Shown: positions 1 through 8,208 of the stretch, one piece after another | Numbering within the stretch: position 1 is the first letter of the stretch | How the letters are laid out: the number at the start of each line of letters is the position of its first letter | The notes under the pieces: model-generated | What the model was told of the DNA's origin: nothing | What the model saw: the letters and a program-made list of their open reading frames with translations, nothing else | Databases searched by the model: none | Translations under genes and position numbers: made by a program | Assembly: GCA_043809745.1 (NCBI GenBank) | Contig: JBDROU010000046.1 | Location: 1 to 64,000, forward strand | DNA length: 64,000 bases | Direction: 5' to 3' | Source: JBDROU01 sp043809745 [NCBI: bacterium] | Lineage (GTDB): Bacteria; Elusimicrobiota; JBDRMW01

Positions 1-162
1 ATTTACAGACACTATCGGCTACCGCACGATACCATTCAACCAGGATAAAAGGCAAGCCCCGTCTTTTACGATCGTTTCTTTATGCGACCCCTCTTTTTTT
101 ATGCCCTAAATAGGACATTACTTATGCAGTTGTCAATAGTACTAGTAATTTTTTACAGAACA
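1..162. other. Intergenic left edge, no gene seen
   Basis: No convincing coding frame, RNA or hairpin terminator is visible between the window edge and the stop codon of the first minus-strand reading frame. The sequence is AT-rich with short T-runs. Confidence 0.4.
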
Positions 163-1200
163 TTATTGAGATTGCTCAACTATAAACCTGGCATCTCCCT
201 CAAGTTTAGCTTCCTTAGCTATAGCATTCTCTACTTTTTGCCTGAGGTTATCATTATCCATGTCTCGTGTATAAGCAGCAGAGTAGTAAGCAGCTGCTTT
301 TGAAAAATCTTTGTTCTTATCTGCAGCATCTCCGATAAATTCCAATAACTCAATGAGCAGTTCTCTGGTACGGAGCCGCGGATCTCGACTTTCTTGAGAC
401 AAACGAAGCGATACGCCTAAAAGTTCGGCACTTAATTCGTTTACTGGCAGTTCGAGCAGATTCTCTGTAAGCTGTTTTTCTGCAGTTTCCTTGAAATACT
501 TCAATTCCCCGGTTATTAGAGTTTCCATCGCGGCAAAATGAGACATAGCAGCTTCACATTTTTTTGAATAACCCCCTCTGAGAGTCAGTGAATGTTTCAG
601 GGAGTTTTGAGCTTTATCATATTCCTTGAGCCTTCCATACGCAACTCCAAGGTCGTAGTAAAGCGATGCAAGCAATTCATTTTGAGGCTGGCTTCTTGCC
701 TCTTCTCTTGAAATTTCGTTTTCTAAGTAGTGTATTTTCGTATTATACTGTATTTTATAAAGCCTTCTTCTGCCTTTGTTTGTAAGAGCTAAGACATAAG
801 CTGTTATAACTCCTGTTTCTGCATCAAGCGAAGCTTCTTTCATAGCAACCTCGCCTTTATCATCTTTAATCCATTCCATATCTTTTACAGCACTCGCAAT
901 AAATATGACCTCTTTTCCAGGGACCTGTTCCATTTCCGTATAAGTTTTGTCCCATCTTGCCTGACCCTCAGTAAGTTGATTTTCAGGTATATCCTCAAAA
1001 ACTATACCAAACTGGCCCAACCTATCTTGTTCCTTGTTTGAGAATTTATCCCTGTCACGATATAGATCACAACCGAATTTTCCCTGTTTTAATGCACCAT
1101 ATGGCACTAATCTGCTGCTAGAAACACCTCCGATTGACCTTAAAATGGTTGATGCCATTATACCTTCAGATGGGCCGACAGCTCCGGTATAAAAGTCCAA
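163..1200 (-). pseudogene. C-terminal half of a split LAPP-type secreted protein (TPR-like)
   Basis: This frame directly continues the frame of the gene upstream: after the TAA at 1206-1204 the same frame runs on for 345 codons with only a GAT and a TTG before residues DFYTGAVGP. The TTG has no Shine-Dalgarno sequence. An internal ATG at codon 15 has GAAGG 4 nt upstream, so separate translation cannot be excluded. Residues about 165-210 (YYDLGVAYGRLKEYDKAQ) and 300-325 look like TPR helices, which suggests protein-protein contacts. It has no signal peptide of its own. It ends in VEQSQ, resembling the C-termini of two other LAP(P) proteins in the window. I read it as the C-terminal part of one protein broken by a stop codon; a separate gene is the alternative. 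Function unknown. Confidence 0.55.
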
Positions 1201-1203
1201 ATC

Positions 1204-2409
1204 TTATTCTTTAAGAAAATTGATAGTAGGCATGAGCGAACCATCACTGTTAAGCATTAAATTTCCGCTCCAGTATATACCGACCGCCTGTACCTTTTTA
1301 TCCATCTTCTTATATTCTTCTTCTAGCTGCCTCTTCAAATTTGTGTACTTTTGTGCCTTATCTCTTTTAAGTTTTGACAGAAATTTTTCGTTGTCTGTTG
1401 CTTCAAGATCTATAAGCTCATTCGGTATAAGTTCATCCAATTCACTTATGATATCACAGATTTTAACTAATTCCGGATCTTTCTTCGAATTAAAAAAAAT
1501 GCCGTTTTTAATTAGCTGAACTATGTGACGTATTTGTCTTTCTCTTAAAAGCTCACCACCCTTTAGCTCACTTATCTTTTTTCCTCTTCGTAAAGCAGTT
1601 CTACGTAAGTTCTCTTGCACAGATAAATTCAAGTCAGGTCGAAGGTTTTCATTTGTCTTATCAACTGCAGGGCCTACCGCCCATGTATAAAAGTAACAGA
1701 GATCCGGAGCACTCATTAGTCCTCCCATCTCAGAATAGGCTGCAGGAGAACAGCTGCATTTTATGGCTTTTTTATGCATTCCATTTGTCAGTTCAAGCAC
1801 ATCTATTCCAATTGCGATTTGAGGTTCTCTGCCTTTCTCAAAGATTAAGCCTATTGGTTTCATGTTTTTTCCTTCAGAAATAACAAAAAAACCACCACCG
1901 ACACGCTGACCCACATAGAGCATCGGTGCTTCATCACGTTCACCCTCACCATTTACTATCTCCGCTAAAAGCCATGTTAGCGCATTATAATATAACTCAT
2001 ACCAGTGCGCGGCTTCTCCATCAGCTTGTTCCTTTGTAAACTTGTTTCCTGTATCATTAACCCACTTATAAAGGTGACAGGCAACAATACCGTGCACATG
2101 GATCAATTCTGGTATTCTTGATGCGATTGGCCTGTTGTCTTCGTTCTCCGTAGTAATTCGTGGCACTGCAATCTCTTCGACTGATTTTATGCTCAAAAAT
2201 AAGTCATCTTCTGGAATAAATCCTGCTCCATACTTTCTTTCTTCGTAAAAGAAATTATTGTTTACTCCCTTTAAACCATCTGCAATTCCTTCATTAGAAC
2301 TTTGCGATATTGGCGGAGCAAGAAATATATTTCCGCCAAAAACTCTAGTCGACAAATCCCCGCATAATAACCCAACAATACAAAGTAAACAAAAAATCCT
2401 TTTGCGCAT
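1204..2409 (-). CDS. Secreted LAPP-motif protein, unknown function (N-terminal part)
   Basis: Start chosen at the ATG with AAGGAGG 5 nt upstream; a longer frame from 2445 has no such site. The 401-residue product opens with a signal peptide (MRKRIFCLLCIVGLLCG) followed within a few residues of the likely cleavage site by NIFLAPP. The middle is globular and includes CHLYKWVND and FYTWAVGP; the latter recurs as FYTGAVGP just after the stop codon. Residues about 270-390 are lysine- and glutamate-rich and probably helical or coiled coil. No known domain recognised. The promoter carries three 11-nt-spaced TTTACA-type boxes. The in-frame continuation downstream suggests this is the front half of an interrupted gene. 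Confidence 0.75.
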   Translation of the reverse strand: MRKRIFCLLCIVGLLCGDLSTRVFGGNIFLAPPISQSSNEGIADGLKGVNNNFFYEERKYGAGFIPEDDLFLSIKSVEEIAVPRITTENEDNRPIASRIPELIHVHGIVACHLYKWVNDTGNKFTKEQADGEAAHWYELYYNALTWLLAEIVNGEGERDEAPMLYVGQRVGGGFFVISEGKNMKPIGLIFEKGREPQIAIGIDVLELTNGMHKKAIKCSCSPAAYSEMGGLMSAPDLCYFYTWAVGPAVDKTNENLRPDLNLSVQENLRRTALRRGKKISELKGGELLRERQIRHIVQLIKNGIFFNSKKDPELVKICDIISELDELIPNELIDLEATDNEKFLSKLKRDKAQKYTNLKRQLEEEYKKMDKKVQAVGIYWSGNLMLNSDGSLMPTINFLKE

Positions 2410-2706
2410 AAAACCCTCCTTAAAATCATTCGCTGAATGTGTCATATATTATATACAAAAAGCAAATTAATTTAATGTAAAATTCCTGTAAAATTTTTTA
2501 GATATCTAAAACGGTGGCCGCTCTAAAAGTAGGGTATTTTCCCGTCGGAATTACGGACGTGAAATGGAATAGCCGGATAGGGACAGGTTCATTTTTTGGT
2601 TTTTTTTATTTTCAGGACAGAAGTTTTTTTTCGACCACGGCCAGCCAATAGTTTAACAGATATAGACTTGACCAGTTAAAACATTCTCTAAAAATTAAGC
2701 GCTTTA
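2410..2706. other. Intergenic region with a possible mobile-element remnant
   Basis: Besides the promoter at its left side, this 297-nt gap holds a stretch (about 2511-2640) of different composition, with GGTGGCCGC, a small CCGT/ACGG dyad and GGGACAGGTTCATTTTTT followed by T-runs. Sequences of the GGGACAGG...TTTTT kind often occur at the ends of small non-autonomous elements, but no matching inverted partner is visible, so this is only a suspicion. Confidence 0.25.
2448..2492 (-). promoter_or_regulatory. Promoter with PhoB/PhoP-like box array for the 1204-2409 gene
   Basis: On the minus strand TTTACA (2492-2487), TTTACA (2481-2476) and TTAATT (2470-2465) are spaced with an exact 11-nt period and followed after 11 nt by TATAAT (2453-2448), 39 nt from the ATG. 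There is no good -35 hexamer, as expected for activator-dependent Pho-type promoters. The layout matches three other promoters in the window. The assigned binding protein is inference. Confidence 0.6.
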
Positions 2707-3138
2707 TTACTCATAAATTGCATCTAAATTTATTAAAAATATATTTATTTCCTTACCACCCTTTGAGCTGACACTCTGCCATTCTAGAATTATTCTATCT
2801 ATATCGCCCGATTTTGAATTGCTTTTTTTCTCAAGTCCAAAATCCGAAAAAATATTCCTTAATTCCGTCGTGCTATACTGAGGAAATTCGCTCGCGTATT
2901 TTTGACTGTAAATCTTTTTTCTGCCTGAGTGAATTCCATCACTATTAATTCCCCCATTTGGAATCAATTCAATTCTATCTGAATTAGCACTAAATGAATT
3001 CTTTACAGTATTATTGCCGGATGGTGGCGCAAGAAAAAAATAAAAGCTGGCAAAGCAGTACATGGAGAAATTAGAAAATGATATCAAAGCACTTATCAAC
3101 AAAATAATCTCGAAGTATTTCATATTTTTATCATACAT
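2707..3138 (-). CDS. Small secreted LAPP-motif protein
   Basis: A 143-residue protein (138 if the second ATG at 3123 is used). The N-terminus is a hydrophobic signal sequence (about residues 8-30) ending near CFAS and followed by FYFFLAPP. The remainder is a short polar domain with no recognisable motif; it contains EFPQYSTTELRNIF and ends FLINLDAIYE. Unlike the other LAP(P) genes it lacks the E-(Q/N)-S-(L/Q) C-terminus and no 11-nt box array is visible upstream. It lies between two larger LAP(P) genes on the same strand and might be read through from the glucanotransferase gene. Function unknown. Confidence 0.6.
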   Translation of the reverse strand: MYDKNMKYFEIILLISALISFSNFSMYCFASFYFFLAPPSGNNTVKNSFSANSDRIELIPNGGINSDGIHSGRKKIYSQKYASEFPQYSTTELRNIFSDFGLEKKSNSKSGDIDRIILEWQSVSSKGGKEINIFLINLDAIYE

Positions 3139-3278
3139 ATGTTCCCTGATTGTATTGAAGACTTGTAATGAGTAAAATCAAAATATCGGTTCATTTAGAA
3201 ATTCCAAATATCTGAAATAAGCTTATTAACTTCCTAAAAATATATCGGGCAAAGAAATAGATTTACAATGTAGTCTAT

Positions 3279-6200
3279 CTACAGAGATTGCTCAAAAAGG
3301 CGGCTACCGGAGCGAAAATTTGGGTTTTGAGGCGAAGCCAAGTTTTGCTCGGGAATAAATGGAGGAAGCACCCCATATTCGGCAAGTACCCGCAATACCT
3401 CGGCAATGCTCCAGGCCTGAGATCTCGTTCCGCCCGGCCGATGTGGAGCATTTCCATCAAAAACCTCAGGTAGCGATGATGCGTAAAAAGTCATTAAAAA
3501 TTCTATAAGTGGTGTCATTTCTGTTTGAATGCTTTTTGTAATATTTCGGCGATCGACACTTTGATTAATTTGCACTTTAGCAAATGCATCAATATACGCA
3601 CCCATTAGCCATGGCCATACCGTACCCTGATGGTAAGCTTTGTCTTTTATTTCAGGTCTTCGTTTAATATCATATTTCCCTTTATAATGTGAATCCCGGG
3701 GAGACAATGTTCGCAATCCATATGGCGTAAGCAAATCCTTTTGCACACATTCAAGCACTTTCTTTTGCCGTTCAGGACTCAGTAAGCTTCCTCCATGGCT
3801 TACTGCGAATATCATATTAGGACGTATCGCCCCTGAATGTTTGTCACGGTTATTTTTAACCGGTACAAAATCATACAGCGCCTGTTCATTCTCATTCCAG
3901 AATTTCTTATTAAAGGAATCTTTCACCTTCAATGCAAGTATTTCATACTCCTCTACTTGTTTCTTATCACCTATAGTATCCTCAAGAAATGCAAGAAGCT
4001 TAAGATTGGCAAACCAGAGAGCATTAATTTCGACACATTTTCCGTCGCGCGGAGTTACAGGATTATCATCCCCCCGGGGATCGGCATCCATCCATGTAGC
4101 CTGCGGGGGGCTTACGATGAGTCCGTCTTCATCCATATAAATTCGCTGCTGTACACCATAACGCTCATATGCCGTACCCAGTTTGTAATGTCTCATAATA
4201 TTTCTCATTGCATCAAAGAGTGTCTTGCCTTCATCAATTTCTACGGTTAAAAAAGTTGTATCTCCGGGATTATACTCCATATATTTTTTTACCGCTTGAA
4301 TGAACCAGAGGGAGCCATCAACCGTATTATATTCATTCCTCTCCGGATGAGCAGGATCCGGTATTCTGTTAGGGATAATGCCGTTTTGCTCATACCGGGC
4401 GAAACGGTATATAATATCCTTTGCAACTTTAAAACGACTGGTTGCAAGCAGTATTCCCGGAAGTGATATAAATACATCCCTCCCCCACTCTTCAAAAAAC
4501 CAATCCCAGCTTGCGGCCCACAGCTCCGGACTGCCATCAGTTTTATAGTTTACAAAAGTATCCGCAGCGTCAAGTAGAGTCTGACTGATAGCATCAGACG
4601 CCTGCCAGACATCTCCCTCATCAATAGCTTTTTGAGCAGCTAGGTAATTAGTAGCATCATACCGGACTCTGTTATGATAATCAGCATCTCTCTCCAAAGG
4701 AACTCTCCATTGCCAGTAGGATTTTCCGTCTTTTACATCTTTTACATTAAAGGGATCCCCCCACTGATCACCCAAGGTAAAGCTGATAAAGCGAGCGCTT
4801 TCCCCCGGGAACTTCTGCGAGTGCACATCACGAAATCTCTTCTTAAAGGCAACCACCGGGTGCTTAGCACCATTGTAGAAGCGGGGATCATCATGGTAAC
4901 TCAGATGCTTCCAGTCACCCCCAACCGTTAAAAAACCTTGCTTCTGAACGATGCCAGATTTATTTTCATACGCTTCCGCAAGCGGTAACGCCCCATATTC
5001 TTCGGCAAGTGCCGCTAATGCAGCTACGAAATCGTCACCTGGCTCATCGCCCGGTTTATCCCCCACATAACGTTTTCCGAAAAACGAGTACGCAAAATGC
5101 ATCGCATCACACCGCATCCCGTCAAATCCCATCGCCAGCCAGTACCGTACCTGATTCAAAATAAATGCATAATTATCTTTTTTGAGCTCTTTCCAGTTCC
5201 AACTCGCTAAATCCTGCCAAACCTCTACAATATCGTCCCGCTCAATTCCCGGATGGCTATCACCATCAGCACCATTCAGAAAGTTTTGAGGATTCTTCCA
5301 TACATCAACGCTGTGTTTGCACCGAAAGAAAGGCAAATCAAATAATACGTGACCTCTTAACTGTTTCGTTTCTTTCAGAGCAGATTGCAGCTGCTGAGAG
5401 GCAACCCACTGCTTATACTTGTACATCCAGCACAATTCATCAAATGAAGAATCGCGTTTCGCCTGCGCTATTATTCCCTCAGTCCACTTATTTGCAGGTA
5501 TAAAGGTATGATCTTTCAGGTTGACTAAACTATCAATCGCCTTGAACTCAGCATATTCCTCAATCCAGAATTTGTTCTCTTCAACGTATGTCATAAACTC
5601 TGTATAGCGAGCATTATCCGTATAAAAAACATTTTTAAATCTTTTGGATGCTAGTTTTGCAATTATGCCTTCTCTTGTCTCAATTTCACGGTAGTGAACT
5701 GATTGCTGTTCAGCATTTTGAGCGAAGAGTAATTCCCTTAATGCATTATTTTCAAGTAATAGCTGCTTGACCTCGGGTATCTCAGACCAGTCAATATATA
5801 ATTCATTTAAGGCATACATACTAATAGGAGCGTAAGGGCTTTCGTCAGATATGGCAAAATGTGGCAGCAGTAAAATAGTGTCTACACCCTGCGGTAAAAG
5901 CACCTCTCTATAATAACGCGGAAAATCCGTAAATTTACCAATACCGGGATCATTACCCTCTTTGCGAAGCGAGTAGAGCGGCAGACTTACCGCAAGGTGA
6001 TTTTTTGAGGGATCCTGCCACCAACGCTGATTATTAACGGATGAGCTGGGAACTGACTGCATAAAAATATGTGCGCTATGCTTTAATACGGTATCACGCG
6101 CTCCCGCAGGCGCAAGCAAATTTCCCGCAGAAATCCCGAGAGGATTAATAAGGCAAAGAAGAATAAGCAGTAAAAATGGTGTTTTAATTCTATTAAGCAT
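3279..6200 (-). CDS. Secreted GH77-like 4-alpha-glucanotransferase fused to glycogen-debranching (amylo-1,6-glucosidase) domain
   Basis: A 973-residue protein with a signal peptide (residues 1-25) then GNLLAPAG. Residues about 65-480 resemble GH77 amylomaltases: SLRKEGNDPGIGKFTDF matches the MalQ LPSLRSE..GIGDFGD block, HSVDVWKNPQNF matches its HDSADVWANPELF, and GFDGMRCDAMH (about 361) and PLAEAYE (about 410) sit where the catalytic Asp and Glu are expected. Residues about 560-960 form a glycogen-debranching alpha/alpha barrel: WGRDVFISLPGI, EYNTVDGSLWFIQAV, KCVEINALWFANL and YHQGTVWPWLMGAY. It should shift and remove alpha-1,4/1,6 branches of glycogen- or starch-like glucans, probably outside the cytoplasm. 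It ends LFEQSL. The promoter has the 11-nt box array. Catalytic residue assignments are by motif only. Confidence 0.85.
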   Translation of the reverse strand: MLNRIKTPFLLLILLCLINPLGISAGNLLAPAGARDTVLKHSAHIFMQSVPSSSVNNQRWWQDPSKNHLAVSLPLYSLRKEGNDPGIGKFTDFPRYYREVLLPQGVDTILLLPHFAISDESPYAPISMYALNELYIDWSEIPEVKQLLLENNALRELLFAQNAEQQSVHYREIETREGIIAKLASKRFKNVFYTDNARYTEFMTYVEENKFWIEEYAEFKAIDSLVNLKDHTFIPANKWTEGIIAQAKRDSSFDELCWMYKYKQWVASQQLQSALKETKQLRGHVLFDLPFFRCKHSVDVWKNPQNFLNGADGDSHPGIERDDIVEVWQDLASWNWKELKKDNYAFILNQVRYWLAMGFDGMRCDAMHFAYSFFGKRYVGDKPGDEPGDDFVAALAALAEEYGALPLAEAYENKSGIVQKQGFLTVGGDWKHLSYHDDPRFYNGAKHPVVAFKKRFRDVHSQKFPGESARFISFTLGDQWGDPFNVKDVKDGKSYWQWRVPLERDADYHNRVRYDATNYLAAQKAIDEGDVWQASDAISQTLLDAADTFVNYKTDGSPELWAASWDWFFEEWGRDVFISLPGILLATSRFKVAKDIIYRFARYEQNGIIPNRIPDPAHPERNEYNTVDGSLWFIQAVKKYMEYNPGDTTFLTVEIDEGKTLFDAMRNIMRHYKLGTAYERYGVQQRIYMDEDGLIVSPPQATWMDADPRGDDNPVTPRDGKCVEINALWFANLKLLAFLEDTIGDKKQVEEYEILALKVKDSFNKKFWNENEQALYDFVPVKNNRDKHSGAIRPNMIFAVSHGGSLLSPERQKKVLECVQKDLLTPYGLRTLSPRDSHYKGKYDIKRRPEIKDKAYHQGTVWPWLMGAYIDAFAKVQINQSVDRRNITKSIQTEMTPLIEFLMTFYASSLPEVFDGNAPHRPGGTRSQAWSIAEVLRVLAEYGVLPPFIPEQNLASPQNPNFRSGSRLFEQSL

Positions 6201-6245
6201 AATTATAAAAAGTCTTCTAAATCTAAATCAGAATATATATAAATA

Positions 6246-6288
6246 ATTATAGTTTTTTTATATTAAATGCAAGTAAAATAATTGTAAA
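6246..6288 (-). promoter_or_regulatory. Promoter with PhoB/PhoP-like box array for the GH77-debranching gene
   Basis: Minus strand: TTTACA (6288-6283), TTTACT (6277-6272), TTAATA (6266-6261), each 11 nt apart, then 9 nt and TATAAT (6251-6246), 46 nt before the ATG. There is no proper -35 sequence. Same array as at 2448, 17615 and 44853. Confidence 0.6.
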
Positions 6289-6386
6289 TTTTTTCAAATA
6301 TTTTAATCCGGAGATTGCTCATCGGACTACTGCTTTTTGAGAGAACTCTAATCAGAGATTTTGACATAATGTGCCTTAAAAAACAT

Positions 6387-6415
6387 TTGACTTATGATAG
6401 AATATTTTGTATAAA
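6387..6415 (+). promoter_or_regulatory. Sigma70-type promoter of the T2SS operon
   Basis: TTGACT (6387-6392), a 17-nt spacer, and TATAAA (6410-6415). Transcription would start near 6421-6423, giving a leader of about 75 nt before the first start codon. No other promoter is obvious in the tightly packed operon downstream. Confidence 0.6.
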
Positions 6416-6422
6416 TATAGCC

Positions 6423-6442
6423 AGCTCTCTACTCAGAGAGCT
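6423..6442 (+). promoter_or_regulatory. Perfect hairpin at the 5' end of the T2SS leader
   Basis: AGCTCTCT-ACTC-AGAGAGCT forms an 8-bp stem with a 4-nt loop and begins almost exactly at the predicted transcription start. It could protect the 5' end of the long mRNA, or as a 20-bp DNA dyad could be an operator for the MerR-type protein encoded next. Which, if either, is not shown by the sequence. Confidence 0.5.
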
Positions 6443-6496
6443 AATCTAAAATTAATTAATATATTTTATAGATAATTTGCACTTGCAGGAGGTAAA

Positions 6497-6715
6497 TTGA
6501 AGCAGTATTTTCTTGTAAAAGATCTGGCCAGAACCACTGGGAACTCGGTTTATACCATTAAATATTATTACAAGCTCGGTCTTCTTAATGAGATAGGCCG
6601 GACTCCGCATACCAATTTCAAGATATTTGATTCCAAAGCAGTTTCCCAATTAAAAAAAATACGAGCTTTAAGGAAAAAAGGAAGATCACTGCAAGTGATC
6701 AAAAAACTATTATGA
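6497..6715 (+). CDS. Short MerR-type helix-turn-helix protein
   Basis: Start is TTG, chosen because AGGAGG lies 4 nt upstream. The 72 residues make up little more than the winged-helix DNA-binding domain of MerR proteins: YFLVKDLARTTGNSVYTIKYYY (HTH) then GLL...FKIFDSKAVSQLKKI and a short basic helix. The effector and dimerisation helix of full-length MerR proteins is missing, so it may be a DNA-binding adaptor rather than a ligand sensor. It is the first gene of the secretion operon and overlaps the ATPase gene by 4 nt (ATGA), which suggests coupled translation and possible autoregulation. Confidence 0.75.
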   Translation: MKQYFLVKDLARTTGNSVYTIKYYYKLGLLNEIGRTPHTNFKIFDSKAVSQLKKIRALRKKGRSLQVIKKLL

Positions 6716-7539
6716 GCTATTTCAAAGCCTTGGGCCTGGAAAAAGAGCCGTTTTCAACAAGCCCGGACCCTGAATTTTTTTATAAATCCAAAGATCACCA
6801 ATCAGCGCTTTCGCGCCTGGAGATTGCAATCAGGCTTAAACGCGGACTCAATTTAATACTTGGTGACGTAGGCACCGGTAAAACCACGCTGGGCAGGATA
6901 CTCGTACAGCGTTTTAACAAGGAAGGTAATTTCATTTTTCATTTAATGCTTGATCCCGGGCACAAATCAGAATATTTATTCCTTCAAAATGTCTGCAAAA
7001 TGTTTGGCATTAAAGGAAACTTAAGATCGAGCATAGATTTTCAGGATGCCATAAAGGATTATCTGTTCGAAAAAGGAGTCAAGGAAAAGAAAACAATAGT
7101 ACTGCTTATAGATGAGGGCCAGAAACTTTCACTCCCCCTTCTCGAGATACTGCGCATATTTCTTAATTATGAAACCAATGAGTACAAACTTCTGCAATTG
7201 GTTATATTGGCCCAGCTTGAGATAATCCCAAAAGTAGAAAGGGTGAAGAATTTTAATGACAGAATAAATCTTAAATACAGCATAAATCCGTTCGATGAAT
7301 CAGAAACTGCAGAGATGATATATTATAGGCTTAAAAAAGCAGGTTATAAAGGAAACTCACCATTATTTGAAAAAGATGCTGTACAATCAATCTATAATCA
7401 CACCAAAGGCTATCCCAGACAGATTTCATTGCTCTGCCACAACTGCCTTGAATATCTGGTAATGCACGATAAATCATCCGTATCAAAGGATTTGGTAAAA
7501 ATATTAATCGATGAGGATAGAAAAATTAATGGCAAATAA
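6712..7539 (+). CDS. ExeA/GspA-like AAA+ ATPase
   Basis: 275 residues. The opening MSYFKALGLEKEPFSTSPDPEFF is the classic ExeA/TniB-type N-terminus. Walker A is GDVGTGKTT (about residue 50), Walker B is VLLIDEGQKL (about 137), and the sensor-2 region is TKGYPRQISLLC. Family members help place T2SS secretins through the peptidoglycan with GspB, or act as general AAA+ ATPases. Here the periplasmic peptidoglycan-binding part of full-length ExeA is absent, so only the cytoplasmic ATPase is encoded. The location directly before gspC-like and gspD genes supports a role in assembling the secretin. Confidence 0.85.
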   Translation: MSYFKALGLEKEPFSTSPDPEFFYKSKDHQSALSRLEIAIRLKRGLNLILGDVGTGKTTLGRILVQRFNKEGNFIFHLMLDPGHKSEYLFLQNVCKMFGIKGNLRSSIDFQDAIKDYLFEKGVKEKKTIVLLIDEGQKLSLPLLEILRIFLNYETNEYKLLQLVILAQLEIIPKVERVKNFNDRINLKYSINPFDESETAEMIYYRLKKAGYKGNSPLFEKDAVQSIYNHTKGYPRQISLLCHNCLEYLVMHDKSSVSKDLVKILIDEDRKINGK

Positions 7540-8197
7540 ACCTTCCCCTGAAGAGAAGCTGCTTAATTTAATAAGAGGCAAAAATAGCAAAAAGGTCATA
7601 TTTTCACATATTGGATCAATATCCATATCATTATTAAATACATTAAAATCCAAATTTGCTCCTGTATTAAACAAAATTAAAAGTGCGAGCAATAGATTTT
7701 CATTAAAACTAAAAAACCGATTATTATTTTATGTTAACCGGCTGCTTACAGCGATTGTATGCATACTACTCATTATAATGGCTCTAAACATATTCTCTAC
7801 ACCTCAAAATATAAGACTTCTTAAAAACATAGAGAATGAAGAAAGCGTCAAATCAGCAAAAAACACAGTTCAAACTGTTGAATCAAAACCTTTTCCTTAT
7901 TACTTAAGCAGAATCAGCGGCAGGAAACTATTCAAGATATACAAAGCAAAACCTGAAATAAAAAAAATCGAGAAAAAAGAAAACCCGGTCCTGCTTGAGC
8001 TTACAAATGGTTTATTTTTAAGCGGTATAATCTCTGACGGCAGCAGATTACAGGCAGTTATAACAGATCAAAAACGGAACCAGACATATTTTCTTTATGA
8101 CGGAGATTATATAGGTGAAATAAAAATTGAAAATATTCTACAAAATGAAGTAGTTGTCAGCTATAGAGGCGAGACCACATCCATTAATATGCGCTAA
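7529..8197 (+). CDS. GspC/PilP-like inner-membrane secretion protein
   Basis: About 222 residues from the ATG at 7529 (an upstream in-frame ATG at 7511 overlaps the ATPase gene; the GAGG upstream favours the second). A basic cytoplasmic N-terminus is followed by one membrane helix (LLTAIVCILLIIMALNIF). The C-terminal third (LLELTNGLFLSGIISDG through YFLYDGDYIGEIKIENI to VVVSYRGETTSINM) has the beta-strand pattern of the GspC homology region, which links the inner-membrane platform to the secretin. It sits directly before gspD, as gspC does in classical T2SS operons. Sequence similarity is too weak to exclude a GspB/PilP-type protein. Confidence 0.65.
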   Translation: MANKPSPEEKLLNLIRGKNSKKVIFSHIGSISISLLNTLKSKFAPVLNKIKSASNRFSLKLKNRLLFYVNRLLTAIVCILLIIMALNIFSTPQNIRLLKNIENEESVKSAKNTVQTVESKPFPYYLSRISGRKLFKIYKAKPEIKKIEKKENPVLLELTNGLFLSGIISDGSRLQAVITDQKRNQTYFLYDGDYIGEIKIENILQNEVVVSYRGETTSINMR

Positions 8198-8208
8198 GGA
8201 GGCAGAAT

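Noticed and set aside
3837-4250. 137-codon plus-strand frame inside the GH77-debranching gene
   Set aside because: Antisense shadow of a well-supported gene; no ribosome site or known domain.
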